NCBI GenBank assembly: GCA_002336115.1
Contig: DDEN01000011.1
Span: forward strand, 1-9,893
DNA from: Chitinophagaceae bacterium UBA1953
GTDB taxonomy: Bacteria > Bacteroidota > Bacteroidia > Chitinophagales > Chitinophagaceae
Length of the DNA: 9,893 bases
Direction: 5' to 3'
The translations under genes and the position numbers were made by a program. The number at the start of each line of letters is the position of its first letter. Within the stretch, counting starts at the first letter, position 1. Of the stretch, positions 1 through 6,981 are shown piece after piece. The notes beneath the pieces were generated by a model that was not told the origin of the DNA, made no database searches, and saw only the letters and a list, made by a program, of their open reading frames with translations.

Positions 1-178
1 GTAGCGTGGTCCGGAATCTACATTCGGAGCATTGCCATTGCCATTTGCCTTGTAACCAATAATGATTTTTACTGCCACAACTTTTGCATATAATTCCTTC
101 TTTTTCCCGAATCCCCTTAAAATGCAGCCTGCAGCTCGTATCATCAGGAAATTCTTCGATAAATTTGATTAGATTCAC
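1..178 (-). CDS. IS1595-family transposase, N-terminal part (runs off window)
   Basis: This is the first 59 codons of a transposase; the rest lies beyond the window start. Read on the minus strand from a GTG at 178-176, the protein begins MNLIKFIEEFPDD, has a conserved-looking Cys at 16, then a zinc ribbon made of CKSC (31-34) and CSEC (50-53), with HYW at 39-41 and RTTL at 56-59. That order (short helical start, Cys, zinc ribbon, HYW, RTTL) is what I know from the N-terminal zinc-ribbon domain of IS1595-type transposases, which bind the element ends; the catalytic DDE/ISXO2-like domain would follow outside the window. An in-frame TGA lies 18 bases upstream of the GTG and no ATG lies between, so GTG is the best start. 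The visible part has no frameshift, but whether the element is intact cannot be seen. I could not identify its terminal inverted repeat. Family call is from motif memory, not a search. Confidence 0.85.
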   Translation of the reverse strand, partial: MNLIKFIEEFPDDTSCRLHFKGIREKEGIICKSCGSKNHYWLQGKWQWQCSECRFRTTL

Positions 179-496
179 GTCAAAATATTTTCGTCAAGAT
201 AATCAATTTTTATTTTGTGGTACATTTACGGATGAGCAAAATATTAAATAAATTGATCAATGAAGCAGACAAATTCTATTTCATTAATCCAAGAAAAACA
301 TAATTGCTTGAAAAAAAATTCAGTTGATTTTTAAAATTCTTCATTTGAGTTCAACGCAAATTCTGCTTACGGATTCAATTTTTAACTAGGTTTGCAAAAA
401 AAACAATACTCGATAGTATATATGCTTCAGAACGTAATTGAGTTTAGCTGAAATTACTTAATAATCAAACATCCAGATAAAACCTTACTATAATCA
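179..496. other. AT-rich intergenic region between transposase and sugar cluster
   Basis: This 318-base stretch separates two divergent genes, so it should hold the upstream end of the insertion sequence (including one terminal repeat) and the promoter of the plus-strand cluster. I find a -7-like promoter octamer at 387-394 but no gene I can support. One open stretch on + ending with a TAA at 301-303 (ATG at 232) codes for only 23 residues and has no recognisable motif. I cannot place the boundary of the IS element because I do not see a convincing inverted repeat or target duplication with only one end present. Confidence 0.6.
387..394 (+). promoter_or_regulatory. Candidate Bacteroidetes -7 element (TAGGTTTG)
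   Basis: TAGGTTTG fits the TAnnTTTG -7 consensus of the Bacteroidetes primary sigma factor. The usual -33 TTTG is only weakly matched: TCTG at 362-365 has roughly the right spacing, and the exact TTTG at 344-347 is too far away. If used, transcription would start near 400 and give a leader of about 95 bases before the nucleotidyltransferase start at 497. It would drive the first unit of the glycan cluster. Confidence 0.4.
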
Positions 497-1213
497 ATGA
501 CAAAACGAGCCATAATTCTTGCTGGGGGAAAAGGTGCAAGACTCCGTCCATATACTGTCGTTTTACCAAAACCATTAATGCCTGTAGGTGAATACCCAGT
601 TTTAGAAATAATAATCCGCCAGCTCGCTTTTCATGGTTTTGACCATATCACCTTGACTGTAAATCACCAGGCCGAAATAATTAAAGCATTTTTTGGAGAT
701 GGCTCTAAATGGAATTTAAAAATTGACTATTCTTTTGAAGATAAACCATTGAGTACTATGGGTCCGTTAACTCTGATAAATGATTTACCTGAAAATTTTC
801 TAGTTATGAATGGTGATGTCATAACCGACTTAAATTTTAGTCAATTCTATGATAATCATGTACAAAAAGGTAAAATATTTACAATCTCTGCTTACAATCG
901 TACAGAAGTAAGTGAATATGGAGTATTGGAAAGAAATAAACAAGGATTGCTTACTCAATTTATTGAAAAGCCGAAACGTGATTATACCGTTTGTATGGGA
1001 ATAAACATGGCTAACCGTAATATTTTAAAATTTATCCCTAAAGATACCTTTTTTGGTTTTGACCACCTCATGTACAGGTTATTAGAACTAAATGAAGATG
1101 TGCTTATCCAAAAATATGAGGGCTATTGGCTTGACATCGGCCGACCCGACGACTATATGCAAGCCATAGATGACCTTGAAATCCTAAAAGAAAAAATAAT
1201 GCCATGGATGTAA
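497..1213 (+). CDS. Sugar-1-phosphate nucleotidyltransferase
   Basis: Cytoplasmic enzyme expected to join a sugar 1-phosphate to an NTP, releasing pyrophosphate and giving an NDP-sugar for glycan synthesis. The nucleotide-binding signature LAGGKGARLRPYT is at 8-20, followed by PKPLMPVG (24-31). NGDVITD (105-111) supplies the metal-binding aspartates D107 and D111, YGV is at 141-143, EKP at 157-159, MGIN at 167-170 and GYWLDIGRPDDY at 209-220. These are the landmarks of the NTP_transferase family (RmlA, GMP-pyrophosphorylase and HddC types). At 238 residues it is the short form, with no C-terminal left-handed beta-helix or oligomerisation domain. The sugar and base specificity cannot be read from the sequence; a heptose or mannose guanylyltransferase is possible. 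An in-frame TAA at 491-493 makes the ATG at 497 the first possible start. Its end overlaps the next gene by 10 bases, pointing to translational coupling. Confidence 0.9.
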   Translation: MTKRAIILAGGKGARLRPYTVVLPKPLMPVGEYPVLEIIIRQLAFHGFDHITLTVNHQAEIIKAFFGDGSKWNLKIDYSFEDKPLSTMGPLTLINDLPENFLVMNGDVITDLNFSQFYDNHVQKGKIFTISAYNRTEVSEYGVLERNKQGLLTQFIEKPKRDYTVCMGINMANRNILKFIPKDTFFGFDHLMYRLLELNEDVLIQKYEGYWLDIGRPDDYMQAIDDLEILKEKIMPWM

Positions 1214-2073
1214 GTAACAAAAAAAGAATCCTGGTAACCGGTAGTAATGGATTCATCGGTAGGCGTTTGGTTAATACACTCAGAAGACAAGGTTTTATTG
1301 TTGAAGAATTCGATCATCATATAGGTGATATATCAATATACAAATTCGATTTTAACTCACTTGATCATATAATCCATCTTGCTTCTTTGATATTTGTACC
1401 AGAGAGTTGGGATAGGCCTCTAGCATTTTACCAAACAAATGTTATTGGTACCATCAACATTCTTGAATTATGCAGAAAAATGGGTTGTCCTCTTACATAC
1501 ATTAGTTCTTATGTATATGGCACGCCTCAATATTTACCAGTAGACGAAAATCACCCCATAAATCCTGCCAGCCCTTATAACCACAGTAAATTTCTGGCCG
1601 AAGAGGCATGCAAATACTTTTCAACTACGTTTGAATTCCCTGTTACAATTTTCAGACCTGTTAATATATTTGGGCCAAACCAGAATACTGATTTTTTAAT
1701 ACCAAAAATCATAAAACAAGCATTTGATACATCAGTCGGTACAATAGAAGTAATGGATTTGAGGCCTAAACGGGATTTTTTATTTATCGACGATTTCATT
1801 GACGCAATAATTAAGAGTTTCCGTCAGCAATCGTTCAATACATATAATATTGGTTCTGGGTACTCGGTTAGCGTTGAAGAAATAATTAAAACTATTCTTT
1901 CCGCATCTGGTATTGACAAGCCTTACCAAGCTTCTAATATTGAACGAAAAAATGAAACATGGGATGTTTATGTTGATATCTCAAAAGTTAAAGATGAATT
2001 GGCATGGAAACCTGTTACCAGTTTTGAACATGGCATAAAAATATGCATAGAAGAGCAAAGTTTAACAAATTAA
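1204..2073 (+). CDS. NAD-dependent sugar epimerase/dehydratase (extended SDR)
   Basis: Cytoplasmic short-chain dehydrogenase of the extended type, which modifies the sugar ring of an NDP-sugar (epimerisation, dehydration or reduction). The Rossmann glycine motif TGSNGFIG is at 12-19, D42 is in the position expected after the second strand, HLAS is at 58-61, and the active-site motif is SSYVYG (101-106) with YNHSK (125-129) giving the catalytic Tyr125 and Lys129. RPVNIFGP (151-158), RDF (190-192) and DD (196-197) are further landmarks of the UDP-glucose 4-epimerase/GDP-sugar dehydratase group. At 289 residues it is slightly shorter than typical members (about 310-340). The ATG overlaps the end of the nucleotidyltransferase gene, so the two very likely act in consecutive steps on the same sugar. 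The exact substrate is unknown. Confidence 0.9.
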   Translation: MDVSNKKRILVTGSNGFIGRRLVNTLRRQGFIVEEFDHHIGDISIYKFDFNSLDHIIHLASLIFVPESWDRPLAFYQTNVIGTINILELCRKMGCPLTYISSYVYGTPQYLPVDENHPINPASPYNHSKFLAEEACKYFSTTFEFPVTIFRPVNIFGPNQNTDFLIPKIIKQAFDTSVGTIEVMDLRPKRDFLFIDDFIDAIIKSFRQQSFNTYNIGSGYSVSVEEIIKTILSASGIDKPYQASNIERKNETWDVYVDISKVKDELAWKPVTSFEHGIKICIEEQSLTN

Positions 2074-2087
2074 CGTTGCTGAAACAG

Positions 2088-3167
2088 ATGAAAGACAAAA
2101 AGACACTTATTTATATAAAACCGGCTAATTCATCATTTATTTCAACTGACCAGCAACTTCTTGAGAAAAATTATTCAGTTATTCCTTTCTTAATTAATCA
2201 ATCGACAAGCAAAATCAACTATTTCTTAAGCCTGGCTAATCTCGCATTTTTTCTATTCGGCAATGCACGAAGAGCTGACGCTTTTGTTTGTTGGTTTGGC
2301 GACTATCATGCTGCCATAATGGTGTTTGTTGCTAAGCACACGAAGAAAAAAACAATTGTAATTGCAGGTGGTCAGGAATCAATTTGTTATAAAAAACTTG
2401 GAAAAGGGGTTTATTTGAAAAAATTAAGAGGTCTGAGTGTGAAGTACGCTTTACGAAATGCAAACTTGATATTGCCCAATCACGCCTCCCTTATTTATCA
2501 TGAAAATTATTTTTATGATTCTAAAAATCCACATATTGATGGCATAAAGCATTACGTTAAAAAAATAAAAGGCGATATCGTTGTTGTTCCCAATGGCATT
2601 GATACTTCGCGTATTGACCGAAATCAAGCGATTGAAAAAGTGAACAACCTCGTGCTAACGGTTGGGACCATGAACAAGGAAGCTGACTTTTACAATAAAG
2701 GTTTTGACCTTTTTATTGAGCTCGCCAAACTTAATCCTGACAAAGATTTTGTACTCATCGGTACAAACAGAAATTACCACGCATGGATTGATGAAAATTA
2801 TAACGTAAAATCAGTCACAAACTTAACAATTATACCTTCCTTTTGCCCTAACGAAACACTGAACAACAATTTTAACAAGGCTAAAGTATATTTACAAATT
2901 TCAATAACAGAGGGAATGCCTGTAAGTTTGGGAGAAGCTATGCTTTGCGAATGCATACCTGTAGGGTCTAATGTAAACGGAATACCCGATGCAATAGGCG
3001 ATACAGGAATTATTGTTAAAAAGAGAAATATCATTGAGCTAAATAATGCATTACGCAAGGCTTTTACGTTAAGCACGGGCAGTGATGCCCGAAACCGTAT
3101 TCTAAATCAATACTCACTTTCAAATAGGGAACAAAATCTGCATGCCATCATTAGCAAATATATTTAG
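2088..3167 (+). CDS. Glycosyltransferase, GT4-like
   Basis: Retaining GT-B glycosyltransferase expected to work at the inner face of the cytoplasmic membrane, adding a sugar to a lipid-linked glycan. Numbering from the ATG at 2088 (359 residues), the C-terminal half carries VVPNGID, then LTVGTMN at the start of the donor-binding domain, a KGFDLFIELAKL segment, and EGMPVSLGE with the EX7E pair Glu275 and Glu283, followed by GSNVNGIPDAIGDTG. These are the GT4 (Glycos_transf_1) landmarks. The N-terminal acceptor domain is divergent. An earlier ATG at 2043 is open in frame but would overlap the SDR gene by 31 bases; the start at 2088 gives a 14-base gap and a protein beginning MKDKKTLIYIKP, a more natural first beta-strand, so I prefer it. 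Acceptor and donor cannot be told from the sequence. Confidence 0.85.
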   Translation: MKDKKTLIYIKPANSSFISTDQQLLEKNYSVIPFLINQSTSKINYFLSLANLAFFLFGNARRADAFVCWFGDYHAAIMVFVAKHTKKKTIVIAGGQESICYKKLGKGVYLKKLRGLSVKYALRNANLILPNHASLIYHENYFYDSKNPHIDGIKHYVKKIKGDIVVVPNGIDTSRIDRNQAIEKVNNLVLTVGTMNKEADFYNKGFDLFIELAKLNPDKDFVLIGTNRNYHAWIDENYNVKSVTNLTIIPSFCPNETLNNNFNKAKVYLQISITEGMPVSLGEAMLCECIPVGSNVNGIPDAIGDTGIIVKKRNIIELNNALRKAFTLSTGSDARNRILNQYSLSNREQNLHAIISKYI

Positions 3168-3492
3168 CTCATTATGAGCATCATTTGATTCTTAATGAAT
3201 ATATTAACTTAAGTGCATTCAAAATAAGGAACGCTTAAAAATGCTTTTTAATACAAAGCTTTTGTATCAAATTACAATCGTACAATTCTTTGCTTAAAAA
3301 CACGTTTTGATAACAAAAAGATGGTACAGCATATTATGCTGATGAATCTTTGAAATAATTAAATTCATCAACCTTGAGCACGCAGTTGGCTTTGAATTTA
3401 ACACTTGTGTTACTTTCATAATAAAAAAGAGTATTTTAAACGAAATAAATTAACCTGGTGTATTTTTGCGATCTTTAAAGTTAAACATCTCA
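3168..3492. other. Long intergenic gap inside the glycan cluster
   Basis: This gap of 325 bases interrupts an otherwise tight cluster. I see no gene in it. It holds a promoter motif at 3461-3468 and several short inverted repeats: GCTCA-TTA-TGAGC at 3167-3179 just at the upstream stop codon, TTAAAAA-TGC-TTTTTAA at 3235-3251, ATACAAA-GCT-TTTGTAT at 3251-3267, CAGCAT-ATT-ATGCTG at 3327-3341, and TGATGAAT/ATTCATCA at 3340-3347 and 3363-3370. The first could be a weak terminator for the upstream unit, though no run of T follows it. The 9-mer GCTTAAAAA occurs twice (3233-3241 and 3292-3300). Short dyads are partly expected by chance in DNA this AT-rich. Confidence 0.6.
3461..3468 (+). promoter_or_regulatory. 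Candidate Bacteroidetes -7 element (TATTTTTG)
   Basis: TATTTTTG matches the TAnnTTTG -7 consensus and is followed by C, as in the other two candidates in this window. Transcription would begin about 3474-3476, leaving a leader of under 20 bases before the ATG at 3493. No exact -33 TTTG is present at the usual distance. The motif overlaps the TTG at 3466, which therefore should not be the start of the glycosyltransferase. It would make 3493-6948 a second transcription unit. Confidence 0.5.
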
Positions 3493-4671
3493 ATGAACAT
3501 TTGTTTTATCTGTAATGAATACCCCGAAGGGCCACACGGAGGGATAGGCACAATGACTCAATTACTTGCTGAAGGATTAGTAGCAAATAATCAAGCAGTT
3601 AAAGTAATTGGAGTATACCACCATGGCTATAGCTCGCCTGATTTTGAAACTAAAAAAGGTGTTGAGATATACAGGCTGAGGGCTGATATTAAAAATAGCT
3701 TTTCTGTTTTTACCGCATTCTGGAAACTCTGGCAAATTGTAAGCAAATGGGTAAAAGAAAAAAAAATTGATCTTGTTGAGTGTCCTGATTCCTACGGATT
3801 AATATCAGTACTCCCAACATTTGGTGTGCCGCTCGTTTTAAGAGCTCATGGGAACAACACATATTTCAGCTCTATACTAAATATCCCCTTAAAAAAGAAA
3901 ACACTTTTTTATGAATGGAATTTGTACAGAAGAGCTAACCGTTATTGTGCTGTTTCTGAATTTACAGCTAACAAAATGTCTGCAATCTACAAAATCAAAC
4001 AACCAATCTCGGTTATTTACAACGGTCTAGAAATCAACTCCCTTGAGTCACAATCACTGACATCAGAAGGTTATAATAGTTTAGCATCTATACAGAATCC
4101 AATTATTTTTTCGGGGACCTTAACCCCAAAAAAGGGAATATATGAACTGGTTAAAGCCATGGTCTCATTGCTTGAAGAAGGGTTGGATGCAACATTAATT
4201 ATTAATGGGAAAGACACCGTAAAACTTGCAACCGGCTTATCAGTTAAACAAGAACTGATGGAAATTATACCAGACGCACTGCATAATAATTTCATTTTTA
4301 ATGGGCATGTTACACGCGAAGAAATATTGAATCAGTATAAATACGCTAAGGCAGCGGTCTTTCCTTCCTTTGCCGAAGCCTTTGCTTTAGCACCTATGGA
4401 GGCAATGCTTACAGGGTTGCCAACCATATATTCAGACACATGCAGTGGCCCCGAATTAATATCAGATAAAAATGATGGGTTGTTAATTAATCCAGAATCA
4501 ATTGAATCAATCAGCAGCGCCATAAAATATATCCTTAAACATCCTGATGAAGCGATGATTATGGGTCAGAAAGGCCGCAATAAAATTATTCGTAATTTTT
4601 CAAAAGAAATAATGACCATACAAACATTACAATTCTACAACAATGTTCGAACCAGCAATAAAAACAAATAG
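3493..4671 (+). CDS. Glycosyltransferase family 4 (GT-B fold)
   Basis: Second GT4-type glycosyltransferase of the cluster, 392 residues, typical length. It starts MNICFICNEYPEGPHGGIGT, where the Gly-rich loop after the first strand is the usual acceptor-side motif. RAHG lies in the N-terminal domain, YNGLEIN marks the linker before the donor domain, FSGTLTPKKGIYELVKA is the opening of the C-terminal Rossmann domain, and EAFALAPME gives the EX7E pair Glu295 and Glu303, followed by a GLPTIYSDTCSGPELI segment. The family uses a nucleotide sugar and keeps the anomeric configuration. I chose the ATG at 3493 because the only earlier in-frame option is a TTG at 3466 inside a likely promoter element. 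A run of nine A at 3758-3766 lies in the reading frame. The end overlaps the methyltransferase gene by 29 bases. Confidence 0.9.
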   Translation: MNICFICNEYPEGPHGGIGTMTQLLAEGLVANNQAVKVIGVYHHGYSSPDFETKKGVEIYRLRADIKNSFSVFTAFWKLWQIVSKWVKEKKIDLVECPDSYGLISVLPTFGVPLVLRAHGNNTYFSSILNIPLKKKTLFYEWNLYRRANRYCAVSEFTANKMSAIYKIKQPISVIYNGLEINSLESQSLTSEGYNSLASIQNPIIFSGTLTPKKGIYELVKAMVSLLEEGLDATLIINGKDTVKLATGLSVKQELMEIIPDALHNNFIFNGHVTREEILNQYKYAKAAVFPSFAEAFALAPMEAMLTGLPTIYSDTCSGPELISDKNDGLLINPESIESISSAIKYILKHPDEAMIMGQKGRNKIIRNFSKEIMTIQTLQFYNNVRTSNKNK

Positions 4672-5398
4672 CCACCTGGAACAATTCTTATCAGGCCGGT
4701 CTTTTTCGAATCTCGAAAAATTCATCTTTGAAAAAAAATCATATATCCCGAATCGGGCTGATTTACTCGATTCATTGTTGACAAAAAAAAGCATTCTTCA
4801 TTTTGGCTGTTGCGACCATGAAAATTTGATTGAAGAGAAAATTGCAAACAATACCCACTTGCAACAAAAACTGGAGAAGATCAGCAGGAAATGCATCGGC
4901 ATTGATAATAACAAAGCCGGAATTGAAAAACTGGCTAAACTTAATATAAAGAACTGTTATTACTACGATCTTTTTGAATCAAGTAATCCAGAAATTGAAG
5001 ACGAAACCTATGACTATGTTTTATTAGGAGAAATCCTGGAACATATACCGGACCCCGTAGCATTTCTATCGAAAATCCATTCGAAGTTTAAAAAAGCCGG
5101 ATACCTGATTGTTACAGTTCCAAATGCACTTAGTTCAAGGAATATGTACAATTTTAAAAGAGGAATTGAAGAAATTAATACTGATCATAAATATTGGTTT
5201 ACGCCTTTTACGTTGGCTAAAGTAATAACTGAAGCGGGGTTCAGTTTCGAAAGCCTATATTTTGTCGATCGCTCTAAAATTACCATTTTCGATAAAGTAA
5301 TAAAATGGTACTACTTTTTTCAAAAAAAGAATGCTTTTGCTTCCAGGAAATGGAAAATCTATAAATCAGTCGGCTTAGTTGCAATTGCGAAATTTTGA
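4643..5398 (+). CDS. Class I SAM-dependent methyltransferase
   Basis: Likely cytoplasmic methyltransferase acting on a sugar or glycan intermediate. The SAM-binding region reads ILHFGCCDHE at 51-60, a variant of the glycine-rich motif I in which the usual GxGxG is replaced by GCCDH; a similar LGC(T/V)DH form is known to me from methyltransferases of polysaccharide clusters. CIGIDNN at 84-90 is motif II with the acidic residue that holds the ribose, YDYVLLGEILEHIPDP at 123-138 is the motif IV/post-IV region, and GYLIVTVPNA at 153-162 is the following strand. This is the Methyltransf_11/23 pattern at a usual length (251 residues). The ATG lies inside the end of the glycosyltransferase gene (29-base overlap), and no other Met occurs for over 100 residues, so this start is the best choice. 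Target atom and substrate are unknown. A8 runs occur at 4731-4738 and 4783-4790. Confidence 0.85.
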   Translation: MFEPAIKTNSHLEQFLSGRSFSNLEKFIFEKKSYIPNRADLLDSLLTKKSILHFGCCDHENLIEEKIANNTHLQQKLEKISRKCIGIDNNKAGIEKLAKLNIKNCYYYDLFESSNPEIEDETYDYVLLGEILEHIPDPVAFLSKIHSKFKKAGYLIVTVPNALSSRNMYNFKRGIEEINTDHKYWFTPFTLAKVITEAGFSFESLYFVDRSKITIFDKVIKWYYFFQKKNAFASRKWKIYKSVGLVAIAKF

Positions 5399-5478
5399 AC
5401 AATGCAGTATTTCGATCTTCAAGCTAAGCAATTGATTTCTATTCGCTGTTGTAACCTGTTGCATTATGCTCGTTCTAT

Positions 5479-6948
5479 ATGATTTCAAAAAATTTAGTTA
5501 AATCTTCTTTCATTTATACAGTAATAGGCTCACTTCCTTTGGTATCGGGCTTTTTTCTGCTTTTATTTTACACCAGTTTTCTATCCACATCGCTTTATGG
5601 GGCACTGGTAATATTTGTTAGTTTTACCGGTTTTTTGCAAGTGCTAATAAACCTTGGGCTTGATGCTTATATAAGTATAAGTTATTTCGACAGCAAAAAA
5701 AACGTCGCAATATTTAAAAAGAAAATTAGTGCCATTACAGGATATTTGCTTATCTGGGGCCTTTTTATTACCCTGATTTTTGTATTGTTCGGCGAAAATT
5801 TATTCAGTTTAATTTTTAAAAGAAAAGATATCCTTTTTTATCCCTATGGGTTAATGTCAGTACTCACCGCCTTCTGCAACAGTTATTTTAAAACATACTC
5901 GAACCTATTGATAAATCAAGAAAAACCAACTCGCTTTGCCCTTGTAAACATTGCAAATTTTGCTATGACCATTGGTTTCTCACTCACCGGGCTGTTTCTT
6001 TTCCCAAATACTTTAATTGGGCCCATGTGGGGTAGAATGCTTTCCGGAGTTGGGATTTTCCTAATTGCTTTTATTTCATTTAATAAGCAATCCGCAATTA
6101 GAGTTCAATTTGGAGACGAATTAAAGCAGGCACTTAATTTCTCAATTCCGGTTTTGATTTTTTTCCTGTTTTCGTGGAGTATCTCAAATATATATCCTTT
6201 CATCCTGAATTATTTCATGACTCTTCAGGATGTGGCAATACTAGGACTGGTATTTCAGTTTACTTTACTGATAGAATTTATTTTGAATGGAATGGGAAGT
6301 TCTATTTCTCCGAAAATTTATACCTTAATCAAAGATCAGGAACTCACTGCCTCTACACCTGAACTCAATAAATACTTTAGCGGGTTTAATGCTGTTGCGC
6401 TCCTTATTATTCCGGCCTCCACATTCTTTATCCCTCTGATACTTCCATTAATAATTAGTAAAGATTACCAGGCCAGTTTTATTTTTCTTTCAGTTTTGAA
6501 TATTGGATTTATTTCAAGAGGGTTATACAACTATTTTCTGACTCCAATCTACATTTTCAAAAAGACAAACATATTACCAAAAATGTATCTTATTACTGCA
6601 GTTGTTCAAATACTTATCTCAATTATTTTGATTAAGCATTTTGGCATTTGGGGAGCTATAGCAGCTAATTTGTTAACTAAAATAGTTCAAAATTTTCTTC
6701 TTTATCTTGGTGCACGAAAGTTTTTCACTTTCAGATTTAATGCCATGAAGTTTATATGGCTACCTTTCATTGTAACACTGCTTGTGATTGCTTCAGAGTA
6801 TTTTGTAACAACTCACAACTTAAATTTAATCAGGTTATTCCAAATGCTATTCACATACATATTAGTGTATATTTATTACAAAAATGAGATAAATGTTTTA
6901 TTTCAAGACTTTTGCAGAAAACTAAACCTGGCTCGAACAAAAGCTTAA
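5479..6948 (+). CDS. Wzx-like oligosaccharide flippase (MOP superfamily)
   Basis: Integral inner-membrane protein of 489 residues with about 12-14 hydrophobic segments spread along its length, the first at roughly 10-32 and 40-60, then 84-105, and a run of segments to the C-terminus. The start (SFIYTVIGSLPLVSGFFLLL), the SLYG/ALVIFVS segment near 38-48 and the NLGLDAYISISYF stretch at 58-70 are typical of polysaccharide biosynthesis proteins of the Wzx/RfbX type. The role would be to move the undecaprenyl-linked glycan built by the upstream enzymes to the periplasmic face. It follows the methyltransferase by 80 bases with no clear promoter, so it is probably in the same unit. It is the last gene of the plus-strand cluster and meets the minus-strand gpsA gene after 33 bases. 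It could belong to another MOP branch, since these families diverge strongly in sequence. Confidence 0.85.
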   Translation: MISKNLVKSSFIYTVIGSLPLVSGFFLLLFYTSFLSTSLYGALVIFVSFTGFLQVLINLGLDAYISISYFDSKKNVAIFKKKISAITGYLLIWGLFITLIFVLFGENLFSLIFKRKDILFYPYGLMSVLTAFCNSYFKTYSNLLINQEKPTRFALVNIANFAMTIGFSLTGLFLFPNTLIGPMWGRMLSGVGIFLIAFISFNKQSAIRVQFGDELKQALNFSIPVLIFFLFSWSISNIYPFILNYFMTLQDVAILGLVFQFTLLIEFILNGMGSSISPKIYTLIKDQELTASTPELNKYFSGFNAVALLIIPASTFFIPLILPLIISKDYQASFIFLSVLNIGFISRGLYNYFLTPIYIFKKTNILPKMYLITAVVQILISIILIKHFGIWGAIAANLLTKIVQNFLLYLGARKFFTFRFNAMKFIWLPFIVTLLVIASEYFVTTHNLNLIRLFQMLFTYILVYIYYKNEINVLFQDFCRKLNLARTKA

Positions 6949-6981
6949 TAAATCAATATAGGTAAAATTATTAACACAATA

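Noticed and set aside
169..303. Open stretch on + with ATG at 232 coding for 23 residues (45 without a start requirement)
   Set aside because: It is short, AT-rich, overlaps the 5' end of the transposase, has no recognisable motif and no convincing translation signal.
179..360. Terminal inverted repeat of the IS1595-type element
   Set aside because: Only one end of the element is in the window, so no repeat pair can be compared, and no sequence here is one I can firmly recognise as an IS1595 end.
2043..2087. Upstream ATG extension of the first glycosyltransferase
   Set aside because: It would overlap the SDR gene by 31 bases and add 15 residues without family resemblance; the ATG at 2088 fits the expected first beta-strand and the spacing.
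3466..3492. TTG start extending the second glycosyltransferase by nine residues
   Set aside because: The TTG is inside a likely -7 promoter element, and the ATG at 3493 gives the normal GT4 N-terminus.
5399..5478. Separate promoter for the plus-strand flippase
   Set aside because: No TAnnTTTG octamer is present in this 80-base gap; the gene is more simply read as part of the upstream unit.
6949..6981. Bidirectional terminator between the convergent flippase and GpsA genes
   Set aside because: The 33 bases are AT-rich, but I find no stable stem with a T-run on either strand.
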